Shown: one piece after another, positions 35,423 to 46,571 of the stretch
How positions within the stretch are numbered: position 1 is the stretch's first letter
Layout: the number at the start of each line of letters is the position of its first letter
From: Thelonectria olida
Taxonomy: Eukaryota > Ascomycota > Sordariomycetes > Hypocreales > Nectriaceae
NCBI GenBank assembly: GCA_020736575.1
Contig: JAGPYM010000009.1
Span: 1,240,001-1,304,000 of the forward strand
Direction of reading: 5' to 3'
DNA length: 64,000 bases
The notes under the pieces: generated by a model
Seen by the model: only the letters and a program-made list of their open reading frames with translations
The model's database searches: none
What the model was told of the DNA's origin: nothing
Position numbers and translations under genes: made by a program

Positions 35423-36146
35423 GATCGCTGTTGTTTGGGTGGGATGGGGGAAGATGGTAGCCACAAAAGAGCAAAGAGGACAATGGACAATTGAGGTTTG
35501 GGAGGGCAAATAAATGTGTGGAATGGTCCTAGCGAGGAGGAATCTCGATGGTGTAGAGGAGTTCGGATACCTTGAATGGCAGGGATAGTCGACGGATAGA
35601 GAGGGATGCAATGGAAGGTCTCATGTTGTTCTCGTCTTTTATTATATACCTAAGTGTGATGGTTATGGGTGTTACGCCACTGAATGACAAAGGAAGAGAA
35701 AAAAAAGTCGAACCATTTGATTAGATGAGAACCCCGAAGTATGGGTGAGATGCCGCAATCGCCGCAAGTACCGCCGCATGAAGTTATGCCGCAATCCCCG
35801 GCGCCGCCCGGCCATACCGCAAGGCCGCAAGGTACGAACTGCAACGCACCGGCTTTTGCCGATCTTTGGTCGGTGGATTAGTCAACCTCATGTCAGACGA
35901 ATTATCTGCTCGACACACGGCAATTTCTTAGTGGATCCCCAGCTAGGTGATTGAACGAATTAGATGAACACCCCGACTGTCCTAGATCGAGGATAAAGCC
36001 CCATGTTTTATGCTTGAGATTTGGCTTGAGTCGTTTGAGGGCGTCCAACCCTGGCTACAACACCCACTCCTCGTGGCCATATCAAGGAGTCAAGTAGGTG
36101 TCTTATAAACAGGACAAGGCCAAAAGGCAGGTTAACCAGGAAGCCT
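35423..36146. other. Intergenic with GCCGCAA motif cluster, no gene seen
   Basis: About 720 bp. Between 35752 and 35832 the heptamer GCCGCAA and close variants occur several times; one copy is part of a 16-bp inverted repeat with 37427-37442. No coding frame is supported. Confidence 0.5.
35752..35767 (+). repeat. 16-bp inverted repeat, left arm
   Basis: GCCGCAATCGCCGCAA, exact reverse complement of 37427-37442. The two arms bracket 1.69 kb holding a kinase pseudogene. No target site duplication is visible next to them. Confidence 0.7.
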
Positions 36147-36830
36147 CTATCCGACATCGTAGTCGCTTTCGACGGGAATCATAGGATGCTCAAGACCCAT
36201 CAGGTCTCGCCACCAATACGACAAATAGCCACAGTTTCTTGATCAATCTGGGTAAGATTGGTGCAGGGGATGAAGCATGAAATGGTTGAAGGAGACGGTC
36301 GATTTTCCATCGAAGAAAGTCTAATCCGATATCTCCCAGGTGTTGAGCCACGGGTCCTCTTTGACGAAGGCCTCGAGGATCCCCTCGTCGACGATCGCGT
36401 GCAGAATATTGTCCGCCTTGATGATGTCCGCTGGGCCGGTGGATGGTGAACATGTCCAAGGCAGCTCTTACGTGCCGATGTCCAGATGGGAAGTATTCGC
36501 CTTGCCGGTGTTCTCGTGGGTCCGAAACTCGTCTCTGCATGTCTCTCTATGATCCCGCGTGAAGACCTTCATATTGACATAGTCGTGGTCCCTACAATGT
36601 TGTGTCATTCAGTATTGCCTGAGCATCGCTTCGAGGGGAACAGACTGGAGATTCCGGGCCAGCCAGACCGTCGAGGTTGACCTAAAGCCTAACTTGCCGA
36701 TGATTTGGTACTTGTTGCAGGCGAAAAGGCCTCCGATGTTGGCTGAGTAGTATTTGCCCGCCTTGGACTTGTCGAACTGCTCTTCCTTGAGTAATTCCGT
36801 TGCAAGGGTGACTTAAACTCAGCCGCCGAA
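36147..36830 (-). pseudogene. Degraded SRPK-like protein kinase fragment
   Basis: On the minus strand, broken frames spell pieces of an SRPK-type kinase: a KAGKYYSANIGGLFACNKYQ lead-in followed by IIGKLGFRSTSTVWLARNLQ (N-lobe with glycine loop), YVNMKVFTRD (VAIK strand), ADNILHAIVDEGILEAFVKE (end of the catalytic loop and the SRPK-typical stretch after it), and a tail ending at a stop at 36147. Several stops and frame changes separate the pieces, and the HRD/HTD part of the catalytic loop, DFG and activation segment are missing. The remaining order is that of fungal SRPK-like kinases, which phosphorylate Ser-Arg-rich proteins. It cannot make an active kinase. Confidence 0.75.
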
Positions 36831-37771
36831 AAACGTAGAGGGACCGACGGGGCTCGGCGCAGGAGGCCTCTCGCCCATCTCAACAGCGGTGTTATGGCGG
36901 GCTGTCTTGGTGTGCCCAGCTAGATGTGGTCCTGGTGTTGGTGATGAGAATGCCATGCTGGCCAAATGTCGTAGGGCCCTCGGCTAATTTTCTCAAGTAT
37001 CCCGTCTCGAACGGATCCTTCTCGGAAGCCTGGCTGTCGTCGACTTCATTCGTTCCGTCGGAGTCTCCGTCGCCGTTTTGTGATCCTATGCGGGTGAGTT
37101 GGCGGAGAATAGACGGCCTGAATTCCGTCCTCAATGTCGAATCCCATGGGGATATTCCTGGCCCCTAATCAGAGAGTGGGTTCAGAGGCCGCCCTGGCGC
37201 GGCTTTCTCGAGAGGTTCATTCATGACAGGTTGTGCATTTCTGCGTGGAACGACAGCACCCTCTCCTATATACCTCAGGTAGCATAACTACATACCTAGG
37301 GGGCAGGACATTATCGATATCATCCTAGCTCTCACGAATCCCCCTTCGAAATTTCAGACCCTATTAAAGCTCGGAAAATATTGGAGCTCACAAACTAACG
37401 GTCACTGCGGGATTGTAGAGCGGCGATTGCGGCGATTGCGGCCTCGTTTTAGCAACGGATGTCATCGACTCGGTGGCGTCTAGCGCAGAAGGCTTATTCA
37501 TGTGATTTCTCTTGAACAAACACATCATGCGTAAGTTAGTCCGATAGTTTAAGTGTTATGACGACGTGATCTACCTAGTGTTACCTATCGTGTATTCAAT
37601 GACACGCAGTTAGACTTCCGGAAGAACGAACGGCGCGAATCACCTGACTAGCATTGTTCGCTGCCGCTCCACGTTGTTTAAGGTGTATAGAGCCCAAATC
37701 CATAACTCCCATTGAAGCTTTCATGTGTAGCCTTGCAATCAACATTAGATCATCGTATTCGAACATCCAAA
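36831..37771. other. Intergenic, no intact gene
   Basis: About 940 bp upstream of the kinase fragment and of the Old Yellow Enzyme gene. An 80-codon minus frame at 36892-37134 could be part of the decayed kinase locus but has no motif I recognise. The right arm of the inverted repeat is inside it. Confidence 0.45.
37427..37442 (-). repeat. 16-bp inverted repeat, right arm
   Basis: TTGCGGCGATTGCGGC, exact reverse complement of 35752-35767. Part of it is a tandem GGCGATTGC. Confidence 0.7.
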
Positions 37772-39180
37772 ATGGCCGCCTACCTCACGCAGAGAATCTG
37801 CCACCCCCATCACGGCATCCCCGTCTCCCGATCAGAAACTCCAAAACTGGAAAAGGACGTCAAATGCCGTCAGCCAATCCCCAACACTGCCGCCAAAGGC
37901 GTCCCCTTCTACACTCCAGAGCAGGATCCTGTAGCTGGTACGGCGCTCGTGCCTCAACCTTCCGGGAACCCCGTTCCTAAGCTCTTCGCACCTTTGAAGA
38001 TTCGTGGTATCAAGTTGCCAAACCGCATCTGGGTCAGCCCAATGTGCCAGTACAGCGCTCATGAGGGCTTCCACACTCCGTGGCATATCACTCATTATGG
38101 TGGCATGCTTCAGCGTGGTGTAAGTGCTCCGGGACCACTTTCTCCGACAACTACTGATCCATAGTCAAGCCTGGTCTCGTGATGCTCGAGGCGACTGCTG
38201 TACAGGCAAATGGCCGCATTACTCCCGAGGACTCGGGTATTTGGCTTGATGCCCATATTGACACTTTGAAGAAGCATGTCGATTTCGCTCACAGCCAAAA
38301 CGCACTCATTGGTATCCAGCTTGCCCACGCCGGTCGAAAGGCCTCCACCGTGGCCCCATGGCTGAGCTCAGGAGCCACCGCAACCAAGGAGGTTGGCGGA
38401 TGGCCCAATGATGTAGTTGGCCCCAGTGGCGAGCCTTTTAACGAACACTATCCTATCCCTCGCGCGATGAGCCTTGCCGAGATCAACGATGTCAAGCACG
38501 ACTTCCTATCCGGGGTGAATCGTGCTCTGCGAGCTGGTTTTGATGTTATCGAGCTTCATTTTGCGCACGGTTACCTCGTCTCCAGCTTCTTCTCTCCTGC
38601 AGTCAACAAGCGTACCGACCAATACGGCGGTAGCTTCGAGAACCGCATCCGTTTGGCCCTTGAGCTCGTGGACGCAACGAGGGAAGCTATCCCCAAGGAC
38701 ATGCCCCTGTTCGTCCGAATCAGTGCTACCGATTGGCTCGATACCAATTCCGAATGGAAGGGCGAGAGCTGGACTGTCGATGAAAGCGTCAAGCTGGCTC
38801 AGATCTTGGCTGAGCGGGGAGTTGATGTCCTCGACGTCTCAAGCGGTGGCAACCACGCACAGCAGAAGGTTATTGGTGGCCCCGGTTATCAGGCTCCTTT
38901 TGCGAAGAAGATCAAGGCGGCAGTTGGTAACAAGCTGCTAGTCAGTTCGGTTGGGAGCATCAAGACTGGCGAGGTAGCCGAAGAGATCATCACTGGGGGC
39001 AAGGATGAGAATGACACCCCATTGGACCTAATTGCAGCCGGACGCATGTTTCAGAAAAATCCTGGTCTGGTGTGGGCTTGGGCTGAGGAACTTGACATAG
39101 CTATTCATGTTGCGCATCAGATTGGCTGGGGATTTGGCGGAAGAGCATCCAAGAAAACTGCCAAGTTGACCGTCCCGTAG
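37772..39180 (+). CDS. Old Yellow Enzyme family NADH:flavin oxidoreductase (YqjM-like class)
   Basis: Two exons, 37772-38119 and 38170-39180 (50-nt intron), 452 residues. The ATG at 37772 has a strong context (CAAAATGGCC). The acceptor was set at 38169 because this restores the family motif QRGPGLVMLEATAV. Other marks: LFAPLKIRGIKLPNRIWVSP and MCQYSA (FMN-binding N-terminus), IGIQLAHAGRKAS, HFAHGYLVSSFFSPAVNKR then YGGSFENR, and the phosphate-binding end LIAAGRMFQKNPGLVW. The CQYSA and HAGRK motifs place it in the thermophilic-like YqjM class. These FMN-dependent TIM-barrel enzymes reduce the C=C bond of enones with NAD(P)H. A 60-70 residue N-terminal extension precedes the barrel, as in many fungal members. 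All key residues seem intact. Confidence 0.92.
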
Positions 39181-39838
39181 ATGCTGGACCGGGAATGAGT
39201 GGCAAGCCCATTATTTGGGGGTGAGGACGAACCAGAAAAACACCTTACGATGAACAACACGCACAGAAGTTGCGTATGCCTCACATGTGTGTCGACTCCC
39301 GTCTCCTTTCGGGATTTTCAATACCGAATTTAAGAATAAAGGAACTAGTATGTCAAGTATGTGATGATTTCACACTTAAGATATTCCCAGACTTGACGCC
39401 GAGAAAACTGTCGAGGCCGAAAGTGCCTACCTCTGTGGTTACAAGCATGACTTTAGAAACCGAAGATATGGCGAGTGTGGCATGGCTTTGGGTGTTCCTT
39501 GAGGAAATATACTATTGAAAGAGGCAATATGCTTTACAATACCGATAGACTTTGTCACTGAACAGGGGGGAAAATGAGTACTGGTATATGTATCTTAGAT
39601 CATTAAGTCGTGAATTTTAAACCAAAGCAACCTCCCCAAATGAAACGACAGCTGCACGCTAAATCATATGAAGATTCCAATCATAACATAATAACATCTT
39701 GCCTTGCCTTGGCTTGAATCGATTTTGTCCATCACCATGGACCATCCCCTTCACGAGGCACATACTACCTTTGACGTCCTCCCAACATTTTGCATCACCC
39801 TTTGGCCCCGAAGACTTCTGAACGCATGGTAAAGCCCC
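39181..39838. other. Convergent intergenic region, no gene seen
   Basis: About 660 bp, mostly 3' UTR sequence of two convergent genes. Short motif-free frames only. Confidence 0.5.
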
Positions 39839-41171
39839 TTAATAAGGGTCCCTCCCCACTGGTATAGCCCTCTCCTGGAAGTCAGGCTCCCTTTCTAATT
39901 CAGTAATATCGTGGGTTCGTCCAACATGGTTGATCAACGAATCCGCAGTTTCGCAGATGATGTCTCCATCGCGATATTTGCTGCAGAGAACACACGCGTA
40001 GTCCCCCTCTGGGGTGTGGCACTTGACGACGAAGCGCTGGTCGACGAGGAACTCGACATCTTCCTCAATCTCCCGCTTATATCCTTCCACTAAGATCCAA
40101 CGCGTGGCGCGCTTCCGAATCGCCCAACAGTCGTCCGATTCGGCATCCAGTTGCATCCCGCAGGCTGGGCATTGGCAGGACCCTCCGGGCGCGAAGCTGG
40201 TGACGAGGTTTCTGTTCTGGGCATACTGCAGGTCGAGACTGTACCGACAGTATAGAGGAGCGGGCTCGACAACGGTCGAAGCGCGCTTGGGAGGGGCGAG
40301 TGCCATTTGCCGTGACTGTTGCGATTCGGCGATACTAGGGGCACGCTTGGGTGGTGATTGCTGTCTTTGAATGATGGTAGAGGCACGCTTGGGGGGACCG
40401 AGTGCCATTTGCGGTGAACGTTGCCTATCAACAACGGAAGAAGCGCGCTTGGGAGGGCCGAGTGCTAGTTGCTGTGAACGGTGTGATGAGGCGATGCTGG
40501 AGGCTCGGCTGGCGCGTCTGGGGGGAGGTGGTATCTCCTCCGTGGCCATCAGCAGACGCTGTCGTTGCTGGCGAAGAGCACCGAGGGACCCGTCCCTCGC
40601 GGCGTCTGAGGCAGCGATGAGCTTTGCCATGTCGGCGCGATCGAGCTGGCGGCCGTGATAAACAGCATCTTGGAGGACATTGATGACGGTTTGCTGAAGG
40701 GCGATGACTTGAGCCTGAAGTTTGTTCTCCGTAACGACGTCTCCAACGGCAAAGTCCCGACCGAGTCGCTGATAACCGTCTTCGAACTCCCGACTAATGA
40801 GAGCCCCTGACTTCTGGAAGGAGGCGCCGACCTCATCTTTGCTGCTGTTCCGCTCTAACGCCTCGTCCTTTTCTTTATTCAGGGTTTCCGAACGCTCGAC
40901 CTGGGCTTTGAGCTTCTTGATCTCGTCATCTTGTGTTGTGTCGCGTGTTGCCTGCTTTCGTCTCTCCTTGACCCGGTCCCATAGGCCCATGGACGAGGTG
41001 AATGTGCCGACGAGGGTAGAGCATAGTACGGCTATTATGTAGGTTTTCTGCCTCGAAGATTAGTAGATGATCGCGTTGAGATGATGGCCAGGAATGGAGG
41101 GCAGGGGTAGGTGCGAGTGCAGCTGTAGATACCTTGAGGCTTTTCTCCTCGATGAGGTTGGCGTGGTTCAT
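39839..41171 (-). CDS. Fungal membrane protein with coiled coil, PPKRAS repeats and C-terminal Cys/His region
   Basis: Two exons, 41171-41133 and 41047-39839 (84-nt intron), 415 residues. The N-terminus (MNHANLIEEKSLK joined to TYIIAVLCSTLVGTFTSS) is a conserved fungal lead-in with one transmembrane helix. A charged coiled coil follows (about residues 35-90). Residues 195-270 contain four versions of a PPKRAS/PPKRAP motif at spacings of about 15-20 residues, in a basic disordered stretch. The C-terminal 130 residues have paired cysteines (CQCPACG, then CVLCSKY) and LINHVGRTH, suggesting zinc binding. The function is unknown to me. The lead-in exon is well conserved among filamentous ascomycetes, which supports the intron. 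Confidence 0.8.
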
Positions 41172-42961
41172 CGTGGATAGTACTTGATTATTAGTGTAGG
41201 CTCAATGTTTCAGTCTGATAGCAGCGGCCGGAGACGTGGGCTGAGAGTGGTCAGCTCTGGTGAATGTGATAGCTCGAAATGTCGAATGCAGCAGATGGTG
41301 TGGTGAATAGTAGATCGTCGACGCCAGTGTGTGAATGGAAGGCCCAAGGTATATCTGTGCCAAAGCTAGAAGTCATCATTGTGCATTAAGAGTCGAGGGC
41401 TTCGCACACCGCAAGTCGCTCGCCAGGCGTTGGAGGAGGCAGGATTGTTAGTTGTCGCGCTATTTCGCGCATTGACAGCATCACTGCTTCGTATCCTGAT
41501 GACATCATGGGAAGATCTCCAGGTTTTGGGCTGACGCTTGAGTGCCATGACGTCCGCAAAGAACTACCCCTTTATTGGTGGGAATAACGCCTTGTTCCCG
41601 GGCAGCTTGCACTTTGACAAAAGGCAGACGGCGATGCATGTCTCAGATCTGGTGTTAGTTAACTAGGTTGTAGTTGGATACTGCAGCCTCTACTAAAATG
41701 CAAAGTGATTGATGCAGATGTTCAAATGTCTAAGAGTTCCTTTTGCGTGATGTGGTCGAAGACGAAGCTCAACTTCCCCCATCGGGACAAACCGGCGGTG
41801 TAAGCCCAAGAACTTTGTGGGACAAGCTAGCCCTCCTGCCTGATCGACGCTGTATGTAGATCCCTCTTCTTGCTTCCGCGGCTACCGCGCGGTTACCGAT
41901 TTCTTATCTCGAGCACGGCTTTCGATGGTGCCGCACCCCCGACAACATCTACATGCCTCGGGGATTAAATGTTATTAGTTCAGCACAGGTGGCAAGGTCT
42001 TGATACCTTGGAACAGGGAAAAAGCCTACCCCTTGATCGAAGTACGACCCCTATCTCACGTACTGATCACCAATATCCCTGCATGGCTCTTTTCGAATGA
42101 AAGAGTAAGCTTTAGCCCACGGCCTATCGGAAGCATCGCTGAGAGAGAATGGAGGGGTACTTAAATGGCGACTTATGAACTTAATCCTGGGGCCGTAGCG
42201 ATGTGCTGTTAATGCCCAACCAGGACATCCTCTGTGCAGATCCGCCACTTGGCTTGCTCGGATATCTGTCGTGATACCTACCTAAACCCTTCTTGTTTCA
42301 GCTGTCGTTGGGCATCTGGATGAGGTGTCGATTCTTGATGAGGGCCTCATGGCACATTTCAATCATCCAACAGTGGCATCACTGGTCTACCTCCTTGCCT
42401 TTTTCATTCACTTACTTGCTTTAGTCCAATCGGTATGTTACCGCCGGGATCTCATCGTGCTCGCGACAGGACACAGGTATCTTGATGTTCGGCATAGATG
42501 AAGGTTACGGAGATGGGACGAAATTAGAGCCAAGAGGTAATTATCAAACAACAGGCGCGGGAGGAAGACCGACCATTATTCCGTGGGCATGGTCCGAGGA
42601 ACAGCGCCAGCGGGTGATGATCCCGGGCCGGACCGGCGCTGACTTTCCTGGTGAGAATGTGAGTGGGCCAGGCTTCAACGCAGGTCGTCGTGGCCAGGGG
42701 TCTGACGAGTCTGACGTAGGTGCCCGGCAAGCCAGCAGGTTCTGAGATATTCTAGACGCATGATGGAATGAAGTCCCAGGACTAGGGAACAGTCCATCAC
42801 CTCCATGAGAACGATATGCACATACAAATACATGGTACACCTCAATACAACATCCTGGAGGTATGTGGCATGCCTATCAGCGCGCAAGCGAGGCTGGTTT
42901 TCATGCCGTGGAGTCTGGATAATGATCAAAAGCCGAATCGTCCCAACGCCAGTGTCTGTAT
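41172..42961. other. Intergenic, no gene seen
   Basis: About 1.8 kb. The only frames are short and motif-free on both strands. No RNA gene or repeat found. Confidence 0.5.
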
Positions 42962-45478
42962 TCACTCTATCCCTGCGAAACCTAGCTGGTCAATCTGCCA
43001 TCCGTCCAAAAAGTCAAACCCAAGAATATCCCCGTACAAGGAGGGATGTTCCCCTTGTCCAATCTGGGAACAGACCATGCTGAAGTCAGTGTGTGGTGAC
43101 GCGTGCGTTTCGTTTAAACTATGCTGGTCTGACGGTGATTGACAGGAGGTTGGTTCAGTATTGTTCAGCGGGACTGGGCAAAGATTCTTCTTCGAAAGCA
43201 CCGCCTCAAACGCAGGCAGGGCTCGTTTTATGGCGGGAATTTCCCTGCCTTCGTTAAGAACTAACATTGTCTGATTGATAGATATTCGAGCCATGGCACG
43301 GACAAGGTCCGTTTCTGAAGGATCCAGGGCAGATTCAATATGAAGCGCCAGTAATGCTGGCATTGTTGTTATACTAGAAAAACCGGTGTCAGAGACCTTT
43401 CAAGCAAAGAAAAGATCGAACAGCAGATTGTGCATACAAGTTTATGGGGAATTTTCGGAGCGTGTCGTTTGCCAACACTCTCTTTGCAATAGTATCCATC
43501 TCAAGGATGGCTGACCGAAGCCTTTGTTTTGCCCACCCACTCCAGCTGGCGTCTTGGGAATACCGACGGTGGCGTCGGATGAGACGGCACATGATGGACT
43601 CGAACCGATAGCTTGTCGCGAGTGCTTCTGGGTAGTATATGTCACCATTGTGAAATGGGTCGCCAATTTGCATCTTATCGGCGAGGGACATGCGCCACGC
43701 GTCGAGTGGGCGTATCAACTGACATGGATCTTGCTGCAGTCCCTGTGTGACGGCTGACAGGCACTGTCCTGCTGTTCCCGGTGTTACCCTAGCTTGTTCA
43801 GACGAACAGGTGATTTATAGAACCTACAGATTTGGGCCAGTTCGCATTGCGCAATGAAGGAAGCTTTCTGCTGATGTGATATCGGAGAAAGTAAGCCAAA
43901 CCCCTCGGAGACGTCCTCGGCTTCCCAGTCATCCTCAGTAATGGGCTTTATACGAGGTGCGCTTTCAAGGAACCGCACATTAAGCGTGTTGACAAAGGAC
44001 TGAAAGACATCCCGATTCTGTCGGTAGGGAGTGTCAGTACTAAGATATCGTTTCAAGGTAGGGAGTGTTGTAGCGTACGCAAAGAACCCACCAGATTCTC
44101 TTATAAAGCTTGACGAATCTGCAAGGTCCGTCACCTCGCGTACACCTGTTGCTGTTTAGTTGGTCGCCAACTAATATTGGTGTCTCGGAGAACCCACGCG
44201 CTGCGTATGTTTAGTTTCACCGCAAGGCGAATAGAATTGGTGTACCAATATTGGAAGTCCCTGTCGGTGGGATGATCGAGAAGGATTGAGCCCAAGATGA
44301 TGCATCCTTGCAACATGGATAGAGGATCGCTCTCATAGTGAAAGTCGTGGAGAGTATTAGCCTTGGAGAAGAAGGATTCTTGCGCAGCCGAACGGCTTCC
44401 AAAGCCACATTCGGATATGACATCCATTGGTACGTAGAGAGTTGCAGCTGCCATTATAGCGCGCAACAAAAACAATGAGCAGTTACCCGATCGATAGCTT
44501 CGGATGAAGTCCACCCTTTCTATCACGGGAGAAAAGGGGTAGAGATATTCGAAGAAGGCCTTAAGAAAGGTGTCTCTAATAGGCCATCAGCGGGTGCTCT
44601 GTGAAGACTTGCTAAGCATCCGTATCTTACAAGTGATGGGGAGGAGGCAGCTTGAACACTCCTTTTTTAGCAAGGTACTCCTCGTCGATATCGTCCAGCT
44701 GAGGTGGTTTATTCCAAGGCCGGGCTTGGGGAGTCAGAGCGTTGTCCGGCTTTGAGCTAAAGGGGGTATTACTGGCGGTGCCATGTGGCTGATCCGTCGC
44801 GGTGTCGCTATCATTGACAGCGTCGTGCAAGATGTTGAGGTACTGTAGGTCGGCCTGGTCAGGTCGGGGCTGACCTGGGTCCTCGCAGTCCGTAAGGTCA
44901 GGGCTCTCGTGGAGTTGAGAGGAACCAACGACTTCATGCGGTTTGTCTGCACGTCTCGGATGGCTGCTGTTGGTTGTGTGACCCGAGCCTCCGGGGGTAC
45001 CTGCTACGGTCTGTCGGCCTCGGAGATGTTGATCAGACTACGTTCACCAGAGTGAGCATTGGGAGTGCGAGGGTAGACGTAGACGACGGAAGAGCAGACG
45101 AAAAAAGGAATAGGACGGAACGAATGAACTTATTCACTTACAGGTGCATGACTTCTTGACCTCCCAGACTCGTTTGAAGCTGGCAAGGGACGTACCGTTC
45201 TGAGATAGTCCGTAAGCATTCGACCGAGCTCTCTCCCATTCGAAGACGGGAATAACTCACCTTTTGCGGCGCTTGCGGGCCGACAGGACGCAACTTTCGG
45301 GACATTGTCGACTGCTGCAGCTACTACAAGGCAGTCCAACCACAGACGCGTTGCACTTCACCTTGCGTGCACGACAAGGAACACATGCCTTGCTCGGCTT
45401 TCCTCGATGAGTGGGTACATCCGGTTGCGAGGATGGCGTTAGCTCGGTCGGATAATCCATTGGAGAGGGCTTTTCCAT
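42962..45478 (-). CDS. Zn2Cys6 transcription factor, CTF1-beta-like
   Basis: Eight exons: 45478-45261, 45199-45142, 45010-44631, 44575-44146, 44108-44079, 44017-43808, 43742-43438 and 43373-42962, total 680 residues. The DNA-binding cluster is ACVPCRARKVKCN, then LPCSSCSSRQCPESC. The middle homology region has FFEYLYPFSPVIERVDFIRS, VPMDVISECGFGSRSAAQE, LQGCIILGS and LYKRIWWVLCNRD, the layout of cutinase transcription factor 1 beta and relatives, which activate genes for lipid or cutin breakdown. Intron 44109-44145 is only 37 nt with a CAAG acceptor and intron 43743-43807 has a weak GTTCGT donor; both were placed to keep frame and motifs and are the least certain. An in-frame ATG at 45583 would add 35 residues. 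It is divergent from the MFS gene, suggesting local control. Confidence 0.85.
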
Positions 45479-46571
45479 CCGTCTCACCGAGATGATTGAG
45501 TATCGGAGTTTGAACACAACACATCGTTGTGAAGTGGAGTTTGGGGGGATTCTTATGTTTCCCGCGGGGTTTCGGCATTTCATGCTCCGGGTCCGGGAAT
45601 ATGGATAATGCCGAAACCCATGCCAAGTGGATCTTGAGGCCGAGTGCAGGCGGATGTTACTTAGTCAGCATCTTGGAGGATTTGGAATGATGGACAGCAT
45701 GGCAACGGGGGTCCATGTCCTGTTGACACCGAGTGCAGCACACATGGGTGAAGTTAGCAACGAAGCCGAGTCAAATGGGCAATGCCTGCACCCGATAGAA
45801 ACATGGGTGGGAAGTGTGAATCCTTCCATGTGTGGAGCTGCAAGTCAGAAGTGGACTTTTCCGGCCTCGAGAAGATAGAGTCAGAATAGTACTCTCGCTC
45901 TTGCTCCATGTATTAGAGCAAAGCGAGGAATGTGTTACATAATTTCTAGACGTCCACATCTGTACATGAATTCGACGTAACTGTATCTGTTGGTTGCAAG
46001 CAAGAGAAGATCAAGCCGGTGAGCCAGCCCGAGCCTTATAAGTTGAGCCTCTCGAGGTTGAAGCCCACCTTAAGTACGTACGCAACCTCCGATTCATCGA
46101 TTGATGCTGTGCCTAGATGTCTAATGTTAAACCTATGACTGAATTCAATCATCGCTTATGGCTTGTGCTAAGTTTCTTCAGTTGCGTTCAACTTGTTACT
46201 ATGATAGCAAGTTAGGCCTCAATTCTCTCCGAGTCACCCTCCCTTAGATCCCAACCGCACAATGACTCCCCTGGTTTGCATTCTTTCATCAATGGTCTGA
46301 CCCCTTGCCGTTCAGCCGAGCGCCGGAAGGATCCAAGAGACCGAGTTGTTAGTTCAGTGAAACGATCATCTCGAAGAAAACTCCGCGGGTCTATCGGTCC
46401 CAAGGCCGAGCCCAAACTCCGAAGAACAAATCCCGACACCAGGTCATTTTACGTCCAGCCTAGGCATTAGGGGTCGGTCTCCTTGATCTCGATTAAATAA
46501 ATAAATAGCTAAAGTAGTAATCGCATCTTCATCTTATCAATCTGCTAGACAATCGATCTTTACAAGCAGCC
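45479..46571. promoter_or_regulatory. Shared divergent promoter region of regulator and MFS genes
   Basis: About 1.1 kb between the start codons of a Zn2Cys6 regulator (minus) and an MFS transporter (plus). No coding exon is supported. I could not pick out a definite binding site; the function is inferred from position only. Confidence 0.45.

Noticed and set aside
36892..37134. Minus-strand frame of 80 codons as a separate gene
   Set aside because: It starts at TTG, has no motif, and lies next to the decayed kinase, so it is more likely relic or chance sequence.
46490..46510. AATAAATAAATAG run upstream of the MFS gene as a repeat
   Set aside because: Too short and ordinary for an AT-rich leader.
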